Shown here piece after piece: positions 21,346-32,800 of a stretch of 64,000 bases of DNA. The stretch spans positions 434,001 through 498,000 of the forward strand of contig NZ_FO704550.1 of the NCBI RefSeq assembly GCF_000968195.1. The letters are read 5' to 3'. The stretch comes from Xenorhabdus doucetiae (GTDB lineage: Bacteria > Pseudomonadota > Gammaproteobacteria > Enterobacterales > Enterobacteriaceae). The notes below the pieces were generated by a model. It was given only the letters and a program-made list of their open reading frames with translations. It had not been told where the DNA came from and made no database searches. The translations under genes and the position numbers were made by a program. Position 1 is the stretch's first letter; the number at the start of each line of letters is the position of its first letter.

Positions 21346-23484
21346 TTGCTGAATCCGATTGTTCGTAAATTTCAGTATGGTCAACACACGGTGACCATCG
21401 AAACTGGCATGATGGCTCGTCAGGCGACAGCAGCCGTTATGGTAAATATGGATGACACAGCGGTATTTGTCACCGTTGTCGGTCAAAAGAAAGTCAAAGC
21501 AGGTCAGGATTTCTTCCCTCTGACCGTTAACTATCAGGAGCGTACTTACGCTGCTGGCCGTATTCCGGGAAGTTTCTTTCGCCGCGAAGGCCGTCCGGGC
21601 GAAGGCGAAACCTTAGTTGCCCGTCTTATCGACCGCCCTCTGCGCCCTCTGTTCCCAGAAGGTTTCTTGAACGAAGTTCAAATCATTGCGACAGTCGTTT
21701 CTGTTAACCCACAGGTCAACCCTGATGTCGTTGCGATGATTGGCTCCTCTGCTGCCTTGGCACTGTCTGGTATTCCATTCAATGGCCCAATTGGTGCTGC
21801 ACGTGTTGGCTACATCAACGACCAGTACGTACTGAACCCAACCAGTGATGAGCTGAAACACAGCCGTCTGGATCTGGTGGTTGCAGGTACAGAAGGTGCG
21901 GTACTGATGGTCGAATCCGAAGCCGATTTGCTGACTGAAGAGCAAATGTTGGGTGCGGTTGTGTTTGGTCACGAGCAACAACAGATTGTGATTGATAACA
22001 TCAATGCACTGGCGGCTGAAGCCGGTAAAGAAAAATGGGATTGGTCACCAGAGCCGGTTAACCAGCCTCTGCACGCCCGTGTTGCAGAACTGGCGGAAAG
22101 CCGTCTGGGTGATGCTTATCGCATTACTGAGAAGCAGGAACGTTACGCTCAGGTTGATATCATCAAAGAAGAAGTGACTGCGGCTATTCTGGCAGAATCT
22201 GCGGAAAAAGGCGTTGAACTGGCAGAATCAGACATTCTTGATGTTCTCTCCGGTCTGGAAAAAGACGTGGTTCGTAGCCGTGTCCTGCGTGGTGAACCGC
22301 GTATTGATGGCCGTGAAAAAGACATGGTGCGTGCTTTGGATGTTCGCACTGGCGTACTGCCACGTACTCATGGTTCCTCCCTGTTTACCCGTGGTGAAAC
22401 TCAGGCACTGGTGTCTGCAACACTGGGCACCGAGCGCGATGCTCAGGTTATCGATGAACTGATGGGTGAGCGTACTGATCGCTTCCTGTTCCACTATAAC
22501 TTCCCTCCATACTCTGTCGGTGAAACAGGCATGGTCGGTTCACCAAAACGTCGTGAAATTGGTCATGGTCGTCTGGCGAAACGAGGTGTATTGGCGGTAA
22601 TGCCAAGTGCCAATGAATTCCCGTATACCGTTCGCGTCGTGTCTGAAATCACGGAATCCAACGGCTCTTCCTCAATGGCTTCTGTCTGTGGTGCGTCACT
22701 GGCACTGATGGATGCCGGTGTGCCCATTAAGGCTGCTGTTGCCGGTATTGCGATGGGGCTGGTGAAAGAAGGGGATAACTTTGTGGTTCTGTCTGACATT
22801 CTGGGTGATGAAGATCATCTGGGCGACATGGACTTTAAAGTTGCGGGTAGCCGTGATGGTGTCAGCGCATTGCAAATGGACATCAAAATTGAAGGTATTA
22901 CCCGTGAAATCATGCAGGTTGCCCTGAATCAGGCCAAAGGTGCCCGTCTGCACATCCTGAATGTGATGGAGCAAGCCATTCATAGCCCACGCAACGATAT
23001 TTCTCAATTTGCCCCACGTATCCACACTATCAAGATCAATCCAGACAAGATCAAAGATGTGATCGGTAAAGGGGGTTCCGTGATCCGTGCATTGACGGAA
23101 GAAACCGGTACAACCATTGAAATTGAAGACGATGGTACCGTGAAGATTGCAGCGACGGACGGTGATAAAGCGCGTCATGCTATCCGCCGTATCGAAGAAA
23201 TCACGGCAGAAGTTGAAGTAGGCCGTATTTATGCCGGCAAAGTGACCCGTATCGTTGATTTTGGCGCATTTGTTGCTATCGGCGGCGGTAAAGAAGGGCT
23301 GGTACACATTTCTCAGATCGCGGAAAAACGGGTGGAGAAAGTCACTGATTATCTGCAACTTGGCCAAGAAGTGCCGGTAAAAGTGCTGGAAATTGACCGT
23401 CAGGGTCGTATCCGCCTGAGCATGAAAGAAGCGGTGATTGCGACGGCTGAAACACAACAGTTACCAGAATCATCAGTAGAATAA
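21346..23484 (+). CDS. pnp: Polynucleotide phosphorylase
   Basis: 3'-5' phosphorolytic exoribonuclease and degradosome component. 712 aa from a TTG start, giving [17 protein letters not shown] exactly as in E. coli, where pnp also starts with TTG. Two RNase PH domains ([14 protein letters not shown] near residue 80; second core with [16 protein letters not shown] near 500), KH domain ([16 protein letters not shown], about 565) and S1 domain ([18 protein letters not shown], about 625) are all visible. A long structured leader precedes it. Confidence 0.98.
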   Translation: MLNPIVRKFQYGQHTVTIETGMMARQATAAVMVNMDDTAVFVTVVGQKKVKAGQDFFPLTVNYQERTYAAGRIPGSFFRREGRPGEGETLVARLIDRPLRPLFPEGFLNEVQIIATVVSVNPQVNPDVVAMIGSSAALALSGIPFNGPIGAARVGYINDQYVLNPTSDELKHSRLDLVVAGTEGAVLMVESEADLLTEEQMLGAVVFGHEQQQIVIDNINALAAEAGKEKWDWSPEPVNQPLHARVAELAESRLGDAYRITEKQERYAQVDIIKEEVTAAILAESAEKGVELAESDILDVLSGLEKDVVRSRVLRGEPRIDGREKDMVRALDVRTGVLPRTHGSSLFTRGETQALVSATLGTERDAQVIDELMGERTDRFLFHYNFPPYSVGETGMVGSPKRREIGHGRLAKRGVLAVMPSANEFPYTVRVVSEITESNGSSSMASVCGASLALMDAGVPIKAAVAGIAMGLVKEGDNFVVLSDILGDEDHLGDMDFKVAGSRDGVSALQMDIKIEGITREIMQVALNQAKGARLHILNVMEQAIHSPRNDISQFAPRIHTIKINPDKIKDVIGKGGSVIRALTEETGTTIEIEDDGTVKIAATDGDKARHAIRRIEEITAEVEVGRIYAGKVTRIVDFGAFVAIGGGKEGLVHISQIAEKRVEKVTDYLQLGQEVPVKVLEIDRQGRIRLSMKEAVIATAETQQLPESSVE

Positions 23485-23692
23485 ATTTGACGTAAAGCGC
23501 GGCGTCCTGTAAAAAGGGCGCCGTTTATCTCAATAGATTTTGAGTTGTTGTGTTTGTCGTCGCGTTTGTTATCGCTTGGCAATAGCTTGGAAGATGAGAG
23601 AGAAAGTCAATTTTGGGCAGGAAGCCTGAAATTATACAATGTGGGTGGAGTAACAGGGCATTCTGATTGATGTCTGACTTCGGGAGTGGGAA

Positions 23693-24577
23693 ATGAATTC
23701 TTTTCTGCGCTGGTGTTATGTTGCGGCTATTTTTTTCCTTGTGGGATGTAGCAGCACGGGGTGGCGTAAAAACGAAGTTATTGCTATTCCATTACAACCG
23801 ACATTGCAACAAGAGGTTATCCTGGCCCGCATGGAACAAATACTTGCGAGTCGGTCACTTACGGAAGATGAGTATGCACAGCTTTTATATGAGCGCGGTG
23901 TACTGTATGATAGCCTCGGGCTGAGGGCACTGGCGCAGAATGATTTTTCAGTGGCTTTGTCTATCCGTCCTGATATTCCTGAAATTTTTAATTATCTGGG
24001 AATTTATTTTACGCAGGCAGGCAATTTTGATTCTGCCTATGAAGCGTTTGATTCTGTTTTAGAACTTGATCCAACTTACAATTACGCGCGAATGAATCGT
24101 GGCATTTCACTGTACTACGGTGGCCGCTATCAATTAGCGCAGGATGATCTGCAGGCGTTTTATCAAGACGATCCAAATGATCCCTTCCGTTCGTTGTGGT
24201 TGTACCTTGTGGAAGAAAAAATTGATCCTAAGGTTGCAATGACGCATTTGTCACACCATTTTGACAAAGCGAACCGGGGGCGATGGGGCTGGAATATCGT
24301 TGAATTCTATTTGGGTAAAATCAGTGAAAACACACTGATGGAGCGCCTGAAACAGGGTTCAGCAGATAACACTTCGCTCGCTGAGCATCTCAGTGAAACT
24401 GACTTCTATTTAGGTAAACATTACCTAAGTCTGGGGGATGAGGATAACGCAGTTGCGTTATTCAAGCTGACGGTCGCTAACAATGTGCATAACTTTGTTG
24501 AGCACCGCTACGCATTGTTGGAATTGGCGCTATTAGGCCAAAAACAAGATGATTTATCGGAATCGAACCAACAATAG
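23693..24577 (+). CDS. nlpI: Lipoprotein NlpI
   Basis: Outer-membrane lipoprotein with TPR repeats that acts as an adaptor for peptidoglycan hydrolases and the Prc protease. 294 aa, same length as E. coli. Signal peptide with lipobox FLVGCSS places the lipid-bearing Cys at residue 19. TPR segments run from about residue 60 to 170 ([60 protein letters not shown]). Lies between pnp and deaD as expected. Confidence 0.97.
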   Translation: MNSFLRWCYVAAIFFLVGCSSTGWRKNEVIAIPLQPTLQQEVILARMEQILASRSLTEDEYAQLLYERGVLYDSLGLRALAQNDFSVALSIRPDIPEIFNYLGIYFTQAGNFDSAYEAFDSVLELDPTYNYARMNRGISLYYGGRYQLAQDDLQAFYQDDPNDPFRSLWLYLVEEKIDPKVAMTHLSHHFDKANRGRWGWNIVEFYLGKISENTLMERLKQGSADNTSLAEHLSETDFYLGKHYLSLGDEDNAVALFKLTVANNVHNFVEHRYALLELALLGQKQDDLSESNQQ

Positions 24578-24605
24578 CTGACGAACATTTTCACGACAGA
24601 TTTTA

Positions 24606-24633
24606 AAGTCCACATCTTTAGAGGTGGGGGCTT
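24606..24633 (+). terminator. Hairpin downstream of nlpI
   Basis: Arms 24606-24617 and 24622-24633 pair with one mismatch and several G-T wobbles, followed by a T-rich stretch (GTTTGTTCG). Read as a terminator or attenuator ahead of yrbN-deaD. Confidence 0.5.
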
Positions 24634-24677
24634 GTTTGTTCGTTTAATAACATAATTTGAGCCAGTTCACATTTTAA

Positions 24678-24758
24678 ATGAAAATGACAGAAATTCTTTT
24701 CACTGTGTTATGTAGACTGGCCGCCACGATCAATGAGGCACCATTACATGACCACTGA
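24678..24758 (+). CDS. yrbN: Small protein YrbN
   Basis: A 26-codon reading frame, [20 protein letters not shown] followed by APLHDH, sits between nlpI and deaD exactly where E. coli encodes the 26-aa YrbN. The length and a central CRLAA core agree with my recollection of that protein. Its end overlaps the deaD start by 11 bases, so translation of the two is probably coupled. The deaD ribosome-binding site lies inside yrbN. Function of YrbN is unknown; it may serve as a leader peptide controlling access to the deaD start. Confidence 0.75.
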   Translation: MKMTEILFTVLCRLAATINEAPLHDH

Positions 24759-26682
24759 GACTGAAATCTCTTTTGCTGATTTAGGTTTATCGGCACCTAT
24801 TCTTTCTGCACTGGAAGACATGGGCTATGAAAAGCCTTCTCCTATTCAACAACAATGTATTCCCCACCTGCTGAACGGCCGTGATGTGCTGGGTATGGCA
24901 CAGACGGGTAGTGGTAAAACCGCTGCTTTCAGCTTGCCGTTATTGCATAACATTGATGCTGAACTTAAAGCGCCACAGATCCTTGTGTTAGCGCCAACCC
25001 GTGAACTGGCGGTGCAGGTGGCTGAAGCGTGTTCAGACTTTTCCAAGCATATGCGCAATGTGAATGTTGTTGCGCTGTACGGCGGACAACGTTATGACGT
25101 TCAATTACGTGCCTTGCGTCAGGGGCCACAAGTTGTGGTGGGAACGCCGGGACGTTTGCTCGACCACCTGAAACGTGGAACCTTGGATCTGTCTAACCTG
25201 AAAGGTTTGGTACTGGATGAAGCCGACGAAATGTTGCGTATGGGCTTTATCGAAGATGTTGAAAACATCATGAGCCAGATCCCGGCTGAACACCAAACTG
25301 CGCTGTTCTCAGCGACAATGCCAGAAGCGATTCGCCGCATTACCCGTCGTTTCATGAATGATCCGCAGGAAGTGCGTATTCAGAGCAGTGTGACTAACCG
25401 TCCTGACATCAGCCAAAGCTACTGGTCTGTCTACGGTATGCGCAAAAATGAAGCGCTGGTGCGTTTCCTCGAAGCAGAAGATTTCGATGCGGCGATTATT
25501 TTCGTGCGCACCAAGAATGCCACGCTGGAAGTTGCAGAAACACTGGAACGTAACGGCTACAACTCTGCGGCCCTGAATGGTGACATGAATCAGGCGCTGC
25601 GTGAGCAGACACTTGAGCGCCTGAAAGATGGCCGTTTGGACATTCTGATTGCGACTGATGTTGCCGCGCGTGGCCTGGATGTTGATCGCATCAGCTTGGT
25701 CGTTAACTACGACATCCCAATGGATGCAGAATCTTATGTACACCGCATTGGTCGTACCGGTCGTGCAGGCCGTGCGGGTCGTGCCCTGCTGTTTGTTGAA
25801 AACCGTGAGCGTCGTTTGCTGCGTAACGTTGAACGCACCATGAAACTGACCATTCCAGAAGTTGAACTGCCAAATGCAGAGCTTCTGGGCCAGCGTCGTC
25901 TGGAGAAGTTCGCGGCCAATGTTCAGCAACAACTGGAAAGCAGCGATCTGGATCAATATCGTGCATTGCTGTCCAAGTTGGGTACCAGCGATGAACTGGA
26001 TATGGATACACTGGCAGCCGCCCTGCTGAAAATGGCACAGGGTGAGCGCCCACTGATCCTGCCACCTGATCCAGTACGTCGTCCACGTCGTGAGTTCAAC
26101 GATCGTGATCGTGATGACCGTCGTCGCAATAACAATAGCAACGGCTTTGGTGAGCGCGACAGAGGTGAGCGAAGTGAGCGCGGTGATCGCCCTCGTCGCG
26201 AACGTCGTGACGTGGGTGATATGGAACTGTATCGCATTGAAGTTGGCCGTGATGATGGCGTTGAAGTTCGTCACATTGTGGGTGCAATTGCAAACGAAGG
26301 TGATATCAGCAGCCGTTATATCGGTAACATCAAACTGTTTGCGACCCACTCTACAATTGAACTGCCAAAAGGCATGCCGGGAGAATTACTGTCTCACTTC
26401 ACCCGTACCCGTATTCTGAACAAGCCTATGAATATGCAGTTGATGGGTGAGGCGCAACCTTTTGAACGCCGTGAGCGTCGTGGTGGCCGCACTGGTAATG
26501 GTAACGGCGGTAATGGTGGCAATGGCCCACGTCGTGACCGTGACGGTTTCAGCAATAACGGTGGTCGTCGTTTTAACAACGAACGTCGTGGCGGCGGTGA
26601 GCGTGGTGGTTTCCGCGGTCGCAGCAACGATGATTTCAATGGTGGTGCACCACGTCGTCGTCAAAGCAATGGCAACGTATAA
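24748..26682 (+). CDS. deaD: Cold-shock DEAD-box RNA helicase DeaD (CsdA)
   Basis: ATP-dependent RNA helicase acting in 50S assembly and cold-shock mRNA unfolding and decay. 644 aa. Motifs in order: Q motif (GYEKPSPIQ), AQTGSGKT (motif I), PTRELA (Ia), DEAD (II), SAT (III), RGLDV, and [11 protein letters not shown] (VI). Then the DbpA/CsdA RNA-binding region ([20 protein letters not shown]) and an Arg/Gly-rich tail. The start MTTETEISF is chosen because GAGG lies 9 bases upstream; a Met five codons earlier contains that site. Confidence 0.97.
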   Translation: MTTETEISFADLGLSAPILSALEDMGYEKPSPIQQQCIPHLLNGRDVLGMAQTGSGKTAAFSLPLLHNIDAELKAPQILVLAPTRELAVQVAEACSDFSKHMRNVNVVALYGGQRYDVQLRALRQGPQVVVGTPGRLLDHLKRGTLDLSNLKGLVLDEADEMLRMGFIEDVENIMSQIPAEHQTALFSATMPEAIRRITRRFMNDPQEVRIQSSVTNRPDISQSYWSVYGMRKNEALVRFLEAEDFDAAIIFVRTKNATLEVAETLERNGYNSAALNGDMNQALREQTLERLKDGRLDILIATDVAARGLDVDRISLVVNYDIPMDAESYVHRIGRTGRAGRAGRALLFVENRERRLLRNVERTMKLTIPEVELPNAELLGQRRLEKFAANVQQQLESSDLDQYRALLSKLGTSDELDMDTLAAALLKMAQGERPLILPPDPVRRPRREFNDRDRDDRRRNNNSNGFGERDRGERSERGDRPRRERRDVGDMELYRIEVGRDDGVEVRHIVGAIANEGDISSRYIGNIKLFATHSTIELPKGMPGELLSHFTRTRILNKPMNMQLMGEAQPFERRERRGGRTGNGNGGNGGNGPRRDRDGFSNNGGRRFNNERRGGGERGGFRGRSNDDFNGGAPRRRQSNGNV

Positions 26683-26742
26683 GCGCTCATTGAGACTTGC
26701 TTGATTCATCGTTGTATTGAACATATCGCAACGATGAATTAA

Positions 26743-26780
26743 AAAAGCCCTTTCTCTGTCATGGAGAAAGGGCTTTTGCT
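26743..26780 (+). terminator. Terminator after deaD
   Basis: A perfect 14-bp stem (26743-26756 with 26764-26777) ending in TTTT. A second perfect 11-bp inverted repeat (26704-26714 with 26729-26739) lies just upstream and may protect the deaD mRNA 3' end. Confidence 0.92.
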
Positions 26781-26847
26781 ATTTATCTTACTGATTCTGT
26801 TAAAAAGCATGTCACACGACATGAGTTATATAAACGTTGAATTAAAT

Positions 26848-27252
26848 TCAGGCTGTTTTCTTAGTGATACGTTTATTCAATTCGGCCTTGGCCTCAATAT
26901 CTGAAAGTAAGCACTCACCTTGATGAATAACCGTCTTTCTTAACCTGCCTCTGAAACCAGCATGTGCCACTTCCTGCAAAATCCGCTCTTCCACAGGGCA
27001 CAGTCCTCCTTCGCTTTGATCCAATGGATGAATCAGCACACGGTGTTTTCCCTCAAAAAGCCACTTAATCCCTTTCAGGAAGCCATGCTGATTGAGCAGA
27101 GCATGTAACTGAAATTCTGCGTTATAAAAATCACCGATCAGTAAACGTGAGGTACTGAAATTCCCTTTAATCTCTAGCTGTTGCTGATTTTTGAGGTTTT
27201 TCAGTATCATTCGGTTGGTATTAATTTTGAGATAAAAATCCGCCAAGGTCAT
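26848..27252 (-). CDS. YjaA-family small stress protein
   Basis: A 134-aa protein of unknown biochemical function. The core FSTSRLLIGDFYNAE and especially QSEGGLCPVEERILQEV match the E. coli YjaA family, induced by stress in that species; the match is by recollection of the family pattern. AAAGGAA precedes the ATG by a few bases. No signal peptide or membrane segment is seen. Stands alone between deaD and btsR. Confidence 0.6.
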   Translation of the reverse strand: MTLADFYLKINTNRMILKNLKNQQQLEIKGNFSTSRLLIGDFYNAEFQLHALLNQHGFLKGIKWLFEGKHRVLIHPLDQSEGGLCPVEERILQEVAHAGFRGRLRKTVIHQGECLLSDIEAKAELNKRITKKTA

Positions 27253-27304
27253 TTCCTTTGTTTATTTTTCCTGTAGGGTGAGGAAATTATGCCCTAATTG
27301 ACGA

Positions 27305-28024
27305 TTAATTTAACCCCAATGCTTCTTTAAGCGGTTTCAAGTAACGACGGCTTACCGGAATACGCTCATCATTGCTGAGAACCAGCTCTGCCTGACCATT
27401 TTCACCAAAAACAATCTCTCGTAATTGCGTCATGTTAACCAAATACTGGCGATGACAGCGGGTGAGTGACGTGCGGGTTTCCAGCGTACGCAGCGTCAAC
27501 TCAGTAAAGCCTTCTTGTCCGCTGGCACTCATGACATAGACCCCGCTCAGCCGGGAAGTGACATACAGCACATCATCCAATGGCATCAGCCAGATTCGGC
27601 TATGCCCGGTACAGGGAATATATTTCAGTTGTTCATCTTCACGTTGAATATCTGCCAGATTTTGCTTTTGATAACCAGAACGTAATCGTTGCAGCGTTTT
27701 GCTCAGGCGCTCTTTTTCCAGTGGCTTCAATAAATAATCGAAAGCATGTTCTTCAAAGGCTTGTACCGCATATTCATCGAACGCAGTCAGAAAGACAATA
27801 TAAGGGCGATGCTCAGGATCGAGCATACCAACCATTTCCAGTCCGGTAATGCGGGGCATTTGAATATCGAGGAAGACGACATCAGGTTTCAGGCGATGAA
27901 TGGCACCAATCGCTTCTACGGCATTGGCACATTCCCCCATGATTTGAATATCGGTTTCCTCTTCCAGCAGACAACGCAGATTTTCACGCGCCAATGGCTC
28001 ATCATCAACAATCAATATATTCAT
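27305..28024 (-). CDS. btsR: LytTR-family response regulator BtsR
   Basis: Response regulator of the BtsS/BtsR pyruvate-sensing pair. 239 aa, the E. coli length. The receiver domain ([17 protein letters not shown]) has its phospho-acceptor Asp53 in [13 protein letters not shown], and the LytTR DNA-binding domain shows [12 protein letters not shown] and [16 protein letters not shown]. The start lies 2 bases after the btsS stop; a longer frame reaching into btsS is rejected. Its usual target btsT (yjiY) is not in the window. Confidence 0.93.
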   Translation of the reverse strand: MNILIVDDEPLARENLRCLLEEETDIQIMGECANAVEAIGAIHRLKPDVVFLDIQMPRITGLEMVGMLDPEHRPYIVFLTAFDEYAVQAFEEHAFDYLLKPLEKERLSKTLQRLRSGYQKQNLADIQREDEQLKYIPCTGHSRIWLMPLDDVLYVTSRLSGVYVMSASGQEGFTELTLRTLETRTSLTRCHRQYLVNMTQLREIVFGENGQAELVLSNDERIPVSRRYLKPLKEALGLN

Positions 28025-28026
28025 CT

Positions 28027-29724
28027 TTACGCCGCTTTTTTTGTCTCTTTTTCTAAGGGTAAACACAAAATGACACGGGTAAATGCTTCCGGCTGACAAT
28101 CAACTCGTACCCCATACTGTGTACCATAACGAAGCCGCAGACGTTTATCTACTAAACTCATCCCAAGACCATCCCCCATTTTTTGGGGGCAATACAGCCC
28201 GGCATTATCTTCAATCTCCACCAAGAGTAAATTGGCTTCCTGATGGGCCCTAATCGTAATTCTTCCTGTCTCCAGTAACTGTGATGTGCCATGTTTTATG
28301 GCATTTTCTACCATGGGTTGGAGGGAAAAGGCCGGTAACCGTGCATTACGCAGGGACTCAGGTATCTCGATGGCAATCTGAAGGTGTTCCCGGAAACGGG
28401 CTTTCTCAATTTGTAAGTAAGCATTTACATGCTCTATCTCATTGTCCAGTGTGGCGATATCTTCAGGCCGCTTTAAATTCTTACGGAAAAAGGTCGAGAG
28501 ATACTGCACAAGCTGGCCTGCCTGCTGGCTATCCCGACGGATAACGGCTTGCAATGTATTTAAGGCATTAAATAAAAAGTGAGGATTCACTTGCGCGTGA
28601 AGGAGCTTGATTTCTGATTGCAGTAAAGATTGCTTATTCCGTTCATACTGTCCGGCAAGAATTTGGGCAGAGAGCAGACTGGCAATTCCCTCGCCCAATG
28701 TGCGATTGATGGAGCTAAATAAGCGATTCTTGGCTTCGTAAAGTTTGATTGTGCCGATGACCTGTTGATTTTCTCCCCGCAACGGGATCACCAGTGCGGA
28801 ACCCAGTTTGCAGGTTGGGCTAAGGGAACAACAATAAGGGGTTTCATTGCCATCAGCATACACGACCTCATTATTTTCAATCGCACGACGAGATTGTTTA
28901 GCCGCAATCGGCGTACCCGGTAGATGATGATCCGAACCAATACCAATAAATGCCAGTAACTTTTCTCTGTCCGTAATCGCTACCGCCCCGATCTCTAACT
29001 CTTGGTAGATCACTTTCGCCACGCGCATACTGTTATCTTCATTAAAACCCTTCCGCAAAATGCCTTCTGTACAGACCGCAATTTTCAGTGCTTGGGCAGA
29101 AAAGGCACTGGTATATTTTTTGAAAATGGCACGCCTGTCCAATAAGATACGAATGAACATGGCCGCCCCGATACTATTGGCGATGATCATAGGGGCGGCG
29201 ATATCTTTCACCAAACTCAGCGCTTCACCGAAAGGATTGGCAAGCAGCAGGATAATGCCCATTTGCGTGCATTCAGCAAAGAAAGTGACAACGGCCGCTG
29301 TCCACGGATTCAATAACTTATTGAGCTGTCCTTTTTTCATCAGATAAATATGGACAAGACCACCCAATACTCCTTCGACAATGGTGGATACCATACAGCT
29401 AAAGGCGGTCATGCCACCGAGCGAATAACGGTGCAGTCCGCCGGTGAATCCCACCATCGCCCCGACGGTTGGCCCGCCGAGGAAGCCGCCCAGCACAGCG
29501 CCAATTGCACGGGTATTGGCAATTGAATCGTTAACATTCAGCCCAAAATAGGTGCCCATAATGCAAAAGATGGAAAAAATCACGTAACACATCAGCTTAT
29601 GGGGTAAACGGACGGTCACTTGCAACAGGGGAATAAACAGGGGCGTTTTACTCAGGAGCCAAGCGATCACCAGATAGACACACATCTGCTGAAGTAATAA
29701 CAACACGAGGTTAAATTCGTACAT
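28027..29724 (-). CDS. btsS: Sensor histidine kinase BtsS
   Basis: Inner-membrane kinase of the LytS/YehU family that binds extracellular pyruvate with high affinity in E. coli. 565 aa (E. coli 561). Five to six N-terminal transmembrane helices (5TM-5TMR-LYT, residues 1-180) include the motif [23 protein letters not shown], then a GAF domain (about 215-340), the His-kinase motif [14 protein letters not shown] with the acceptor His (about 375), and the ATPase motif [10 protein letters not shown]. Forms a two-gene operon with btsR. Confidence 0.93.
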   Translation of the reverse strand: MYEFNLVLLLLQQMCVYLVIAWLLSKTPLFIPLLQVTVRLPHKLMCYVIFSIFCIMGTYFGLNVNDSIANTRAIGAVLGGFLGGPTVGAMVGFTGGLHRYSLGGMTAFSCMVSTIVEGVLGGLVHIYLMKKGQLNKLLNPWTAAVVTFFAECTQMGIILLLANPFGEALSLVKDIAAPMIIANSIGAAMFIRILLDRRAIFKKYTSAFSAQALKIAVCTEGILRKGFNEDNSMRVAKVIYQELEIGAVAITDREKLLAFIGIGSDHHLPGTPIAAKQSRRAIENNEVVYADGNETPYCCSLSPTCKLGSALVIPLRGENQQVIGTIKLYEAKNRLFSSINRTLGEGIASLLSAQILAGQYERNKQSLLQSEIKLLHAQVNPHFLFNALNTLQAVIRRDSQQAGQLVQYLSTFFRKNLKRPEDIATLDNEIEHVNAYLQIEKARFREHLQIAIEIPESLRNARLPAFSLQPMVENAIKHGTSQLLETGRITIRAHQEANLLLVEIEDNAGLYCPQKMGDGLGMSLVDKRLRLRYGTQYGVRVDCQPEAFTRVILCLPLEKETKKAA

Positions 29725-29766
29725 ATCTTTTCATTTTGTAATTAATAAGGGGAGCGGGAAAGTATT

Positions 29767-29791
29767 ATCCGCCCCGTAGGGCGGATTTTTT
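29767..29791. other. Hairpin between adhesin gene and btsS
   Basis: Perfect 8-bp stem (ATCCGCCC/GGGCGGAT) followed by TTTTTT on the plus strand only. Both neighbouring genes run on the minus strand, for which the T run is on the wrong side, so its role is unclear. Confidence 0.5.
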
Positions 29792-29823
29792 AGCCAAGAA
29801 CTGAGAATGACTGGCAAATAGTA

Positions 29824-32800
29824 CTATTCTTTACAGGTGACGTAATCAAGGACTTGATCATTTACGACATGTTCAAATCCTTGGGCGATATTCACAGCGT
29901 AATGTTCATCTTTCTCTGGCGTGGCAGAACGATAGGAGCGACGTTCAGGCCAACCAAGGTGGTCATGTATTGCATTGTTCGGATGGGCCTGGTACAGAGC
30001 CATTAAATCATTTTTTGTTGGTAATTTTTTTTGTATATGCTTGCAGTACCATTCAGCTCCTTGGAAGGTACGGCGCGGCCATATTTCTCCATTTTCTTCA
30101 ATGTCATCATTTGCGGCCAAATGAGCAGATAGTTCTGCTTTTAATCGAGGGCGGTAAAAGACAACGCCATTTTTACCCACTAGGGTATCAGCCATATGCC
30201 CCCAAAAATGAGCCACGGAAACGTCTGGGCTGGTAGCTACAGTAAAAATGACATCTTTAGTTTGTGGATCAGCAGTACCACCTACCGAGATAGACAACGT
30301 CGTCTTCACACCGAGTCCATTCGGGTCGGCCACAGCAATAGACAGAACACCTTCATCATTCGTAAAACCTTGGTATTCACCTGATTTGCTATCAAATAAT
30401 GCGGTGATTTTTTCATTCCCATCTTGGCGATTCTGTGCCTGAATCGCTTTAACTTTGACCGCTACATTGCGGGCTATTTTTCCGTCATTTAGCGTTTCAA
30501 TTTTCAGCATAATCGGTTGTTCTTTTCTAACCTTATCAGCAGTTGCCGTGATCGCCATATCATCGGCAAGCCCTCTGACAGTGCCTTTATTTCCGCCATC
30601 ATGAGTCTCGTTTCCCTGTTCGGTACTCATGCTGGTATCCACGCTCTGTGTATTGCCGATAAGATCCATCGCGTTTTGTGCTTGCACAGCAACTTCTTTC
30701 ACCCGACCCGCATCGGCCAGTGTCAATATATAGTCAGGCACCTTGCCTGATTGTGTTATTGTCCGGCCTTTGGTCATGTCAATATTGCCCTTATTACCCC
30801 ACACATAGCGCGATTTATCCGTTTTGTCGCCATGATTAGCATTAAAGGTATAGGTAGCACTCAATTTCTGTCCCATCTCTAATTTGCCCTTTATGGTCAA
30901 GTTCGTGATGATTGGTGCCTCAGGATGAACGAATAGGATTGCGATGGGCTTGATGGTAACCCCCTCTATTTCCGGAGTAATTTTTAGTACTCCGATCTTT
31001 TCGCCGGCTGTGAGCTTGGATTGATAAACCCCCGGCTGAACTTCTTTCATGTCATCGATCTTCGGATCGCTGCCACTGCCTTGTAATCCACTTGAGACCA
31101 ATTTGATTTCTGAGGCAATTCCGCGGATGGGTTTGTCATTCTGGTTTTTCAAGGTTAATGTCAGGAGGGTGGTAGCATGACCATCAGCCAATAGCTCTTT
31201 GTCTTTTGTCGAGAAGGTGGATTTATCGGCATTAACGATGGCGGGGAGCACTTGTACCTTCATTTCAGCCCGCTTAGACGCATTGCCGTGCTCATCGTAA
31301 GCCGTTGCCCCAACCGTGTAGGTGTTGGGCCCCTGAGGTTGATATTTTGGCAAGATCAACAGATAGTGTGTACCACCTTGATGCTGTATCTTACCCCCAT
31401 TGGCAAAAAATCCCGCTGCTTCCCATTGGATATCTTTAAACCCATACTTGCTGCTGACACTGATATGGAGCGGTTTGCTCTCTCTTGCATGACCCGTAAT
31501 CAGGTTATCTATTGTCAGAGAGATCACTTCACGTTTGCGATATTCCAAAACAATCTGATTATTGCGATCAACCAAATCATAGCGGCTGCCTTGCAGAGAA
31601 TGTTTAAACGCTACGGCATCCGGATCAATCTGTTTGGCCCACGGCGTACCAATCTCATAATTCAGTTCTATATTGAACAGGGTCTCCCCATCACCGGACA
31701 TATCTTGTTTGCGGTCAATACCGAAAGTCAGCAATGGGATAGGCGTGTAATTAACCCCGACAGTAAAGGCGGCAGGATCTTTCTTGCGTTGGTCTTTGCT
31801 TATGAGTCCAACTTCGTCTCCGAAGTATTGCTCATACATCAGCTTGCCTCCGAGCTGTGGTAAAGAGGGCAAATAGCCTTCTGCTCGCAAGTCGAAGCCA
31901 TTGGCGGGGCGCTCATCATAATCAGTCAAAAGGCGGGATTCTTTCCAATTGCTTAACCGCAAATAGCCGTTTGCCGCCAATTTGAGGTAATTGCGGGCAT
32001 ATTCTGTACCAAGGCCGAGCCGGCTATTATTGCCAGTGATATCGTGGTCAAAGAAAACATTGTAGCCCAACATCCCATCGTCAAAAAAATGGCGTTGACC
32101 AAAACCAATATTGGCGGTGTTGCGTTTATCAATATGGCGCAGGCCAAACTGGGTAAAGGCCATCTGGTGATAGGTATCATACAGCGGCAATAGCATATCA
32201 AATTGGCTGTCACTCAAACGGCCATGATCATCCATATTGATTTGCACACGAGTTGTGCCATAGCGCCCCAACCAATTTTGAATTTTCTGATTGGCCTCTT
32301 CCATTACCAGACTGTTTAATTGACTTGCTGCATTATCTTTAATGTTGCCATTAGCCAGCAACTGGGTAATGCGAGAGGAAAACTCAGCCAAACGACTGGC
32401 ATTTTCGTCTGTACTGATATTTTCGTCTGTAATAACCGTCACCGTTTCGTTTAATGGCGGTTGCTCTAATGAAAAGTGTTTTAATGTGGTCTGGCTTAAG
32501 GAAGGCTGTTCTGACGAAGATGAAAATAGTTCTATTGAAGGCTGCCTGAGTGAAGGATAGTTAAAAGGCAGAAATTTATTGTTTCGAGGTTTTGGAACAT
32601 CAATCTCACTACCCACTTCGAGCGTGGTAAAAGGCTTATCAAAAGCACGCAACTGGTTAATTTTTTTTAAATCAGAAACAGTTAAACCATAACGTTTGGC
32701 GATAATACCGATAGTTTCTCCTGATTTCAGAATATAAGGCTCTGTTGGTAAAGCCCATTTTTCATTTTTAAACGTTGAAGGGGTTTTGGCAGCAGCGATA

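Noticed and set aside
22696..23457. 253-codon minus-strand frame inside pnp
   Set aside because: Mirror of conserved PNPase coding sequence with no recognisable domain.
24606..24633. Hairpin after nlpI as an IS200/IS605 terminal remnant
   Set aside because: The stem-loop resembles such ends in outline, but no transposase, guide-RNA-like sequence or second end is present; a terminator is the simpler reading.
25309..26349. 346-codon open frame on the minus strand inside deaD
   Set aside because: Antisense shadow of the deaD helicase; the protein is Thr/Ile/Asn-rich without domains, and deaD itself is unmistakable.
31252..31863. 203-codon plus-strand frame inside the adhesin gene
   Set aside because: Antisense to the beta-barrel and first Ig-like region of the adhesin; no supporting start or homology.
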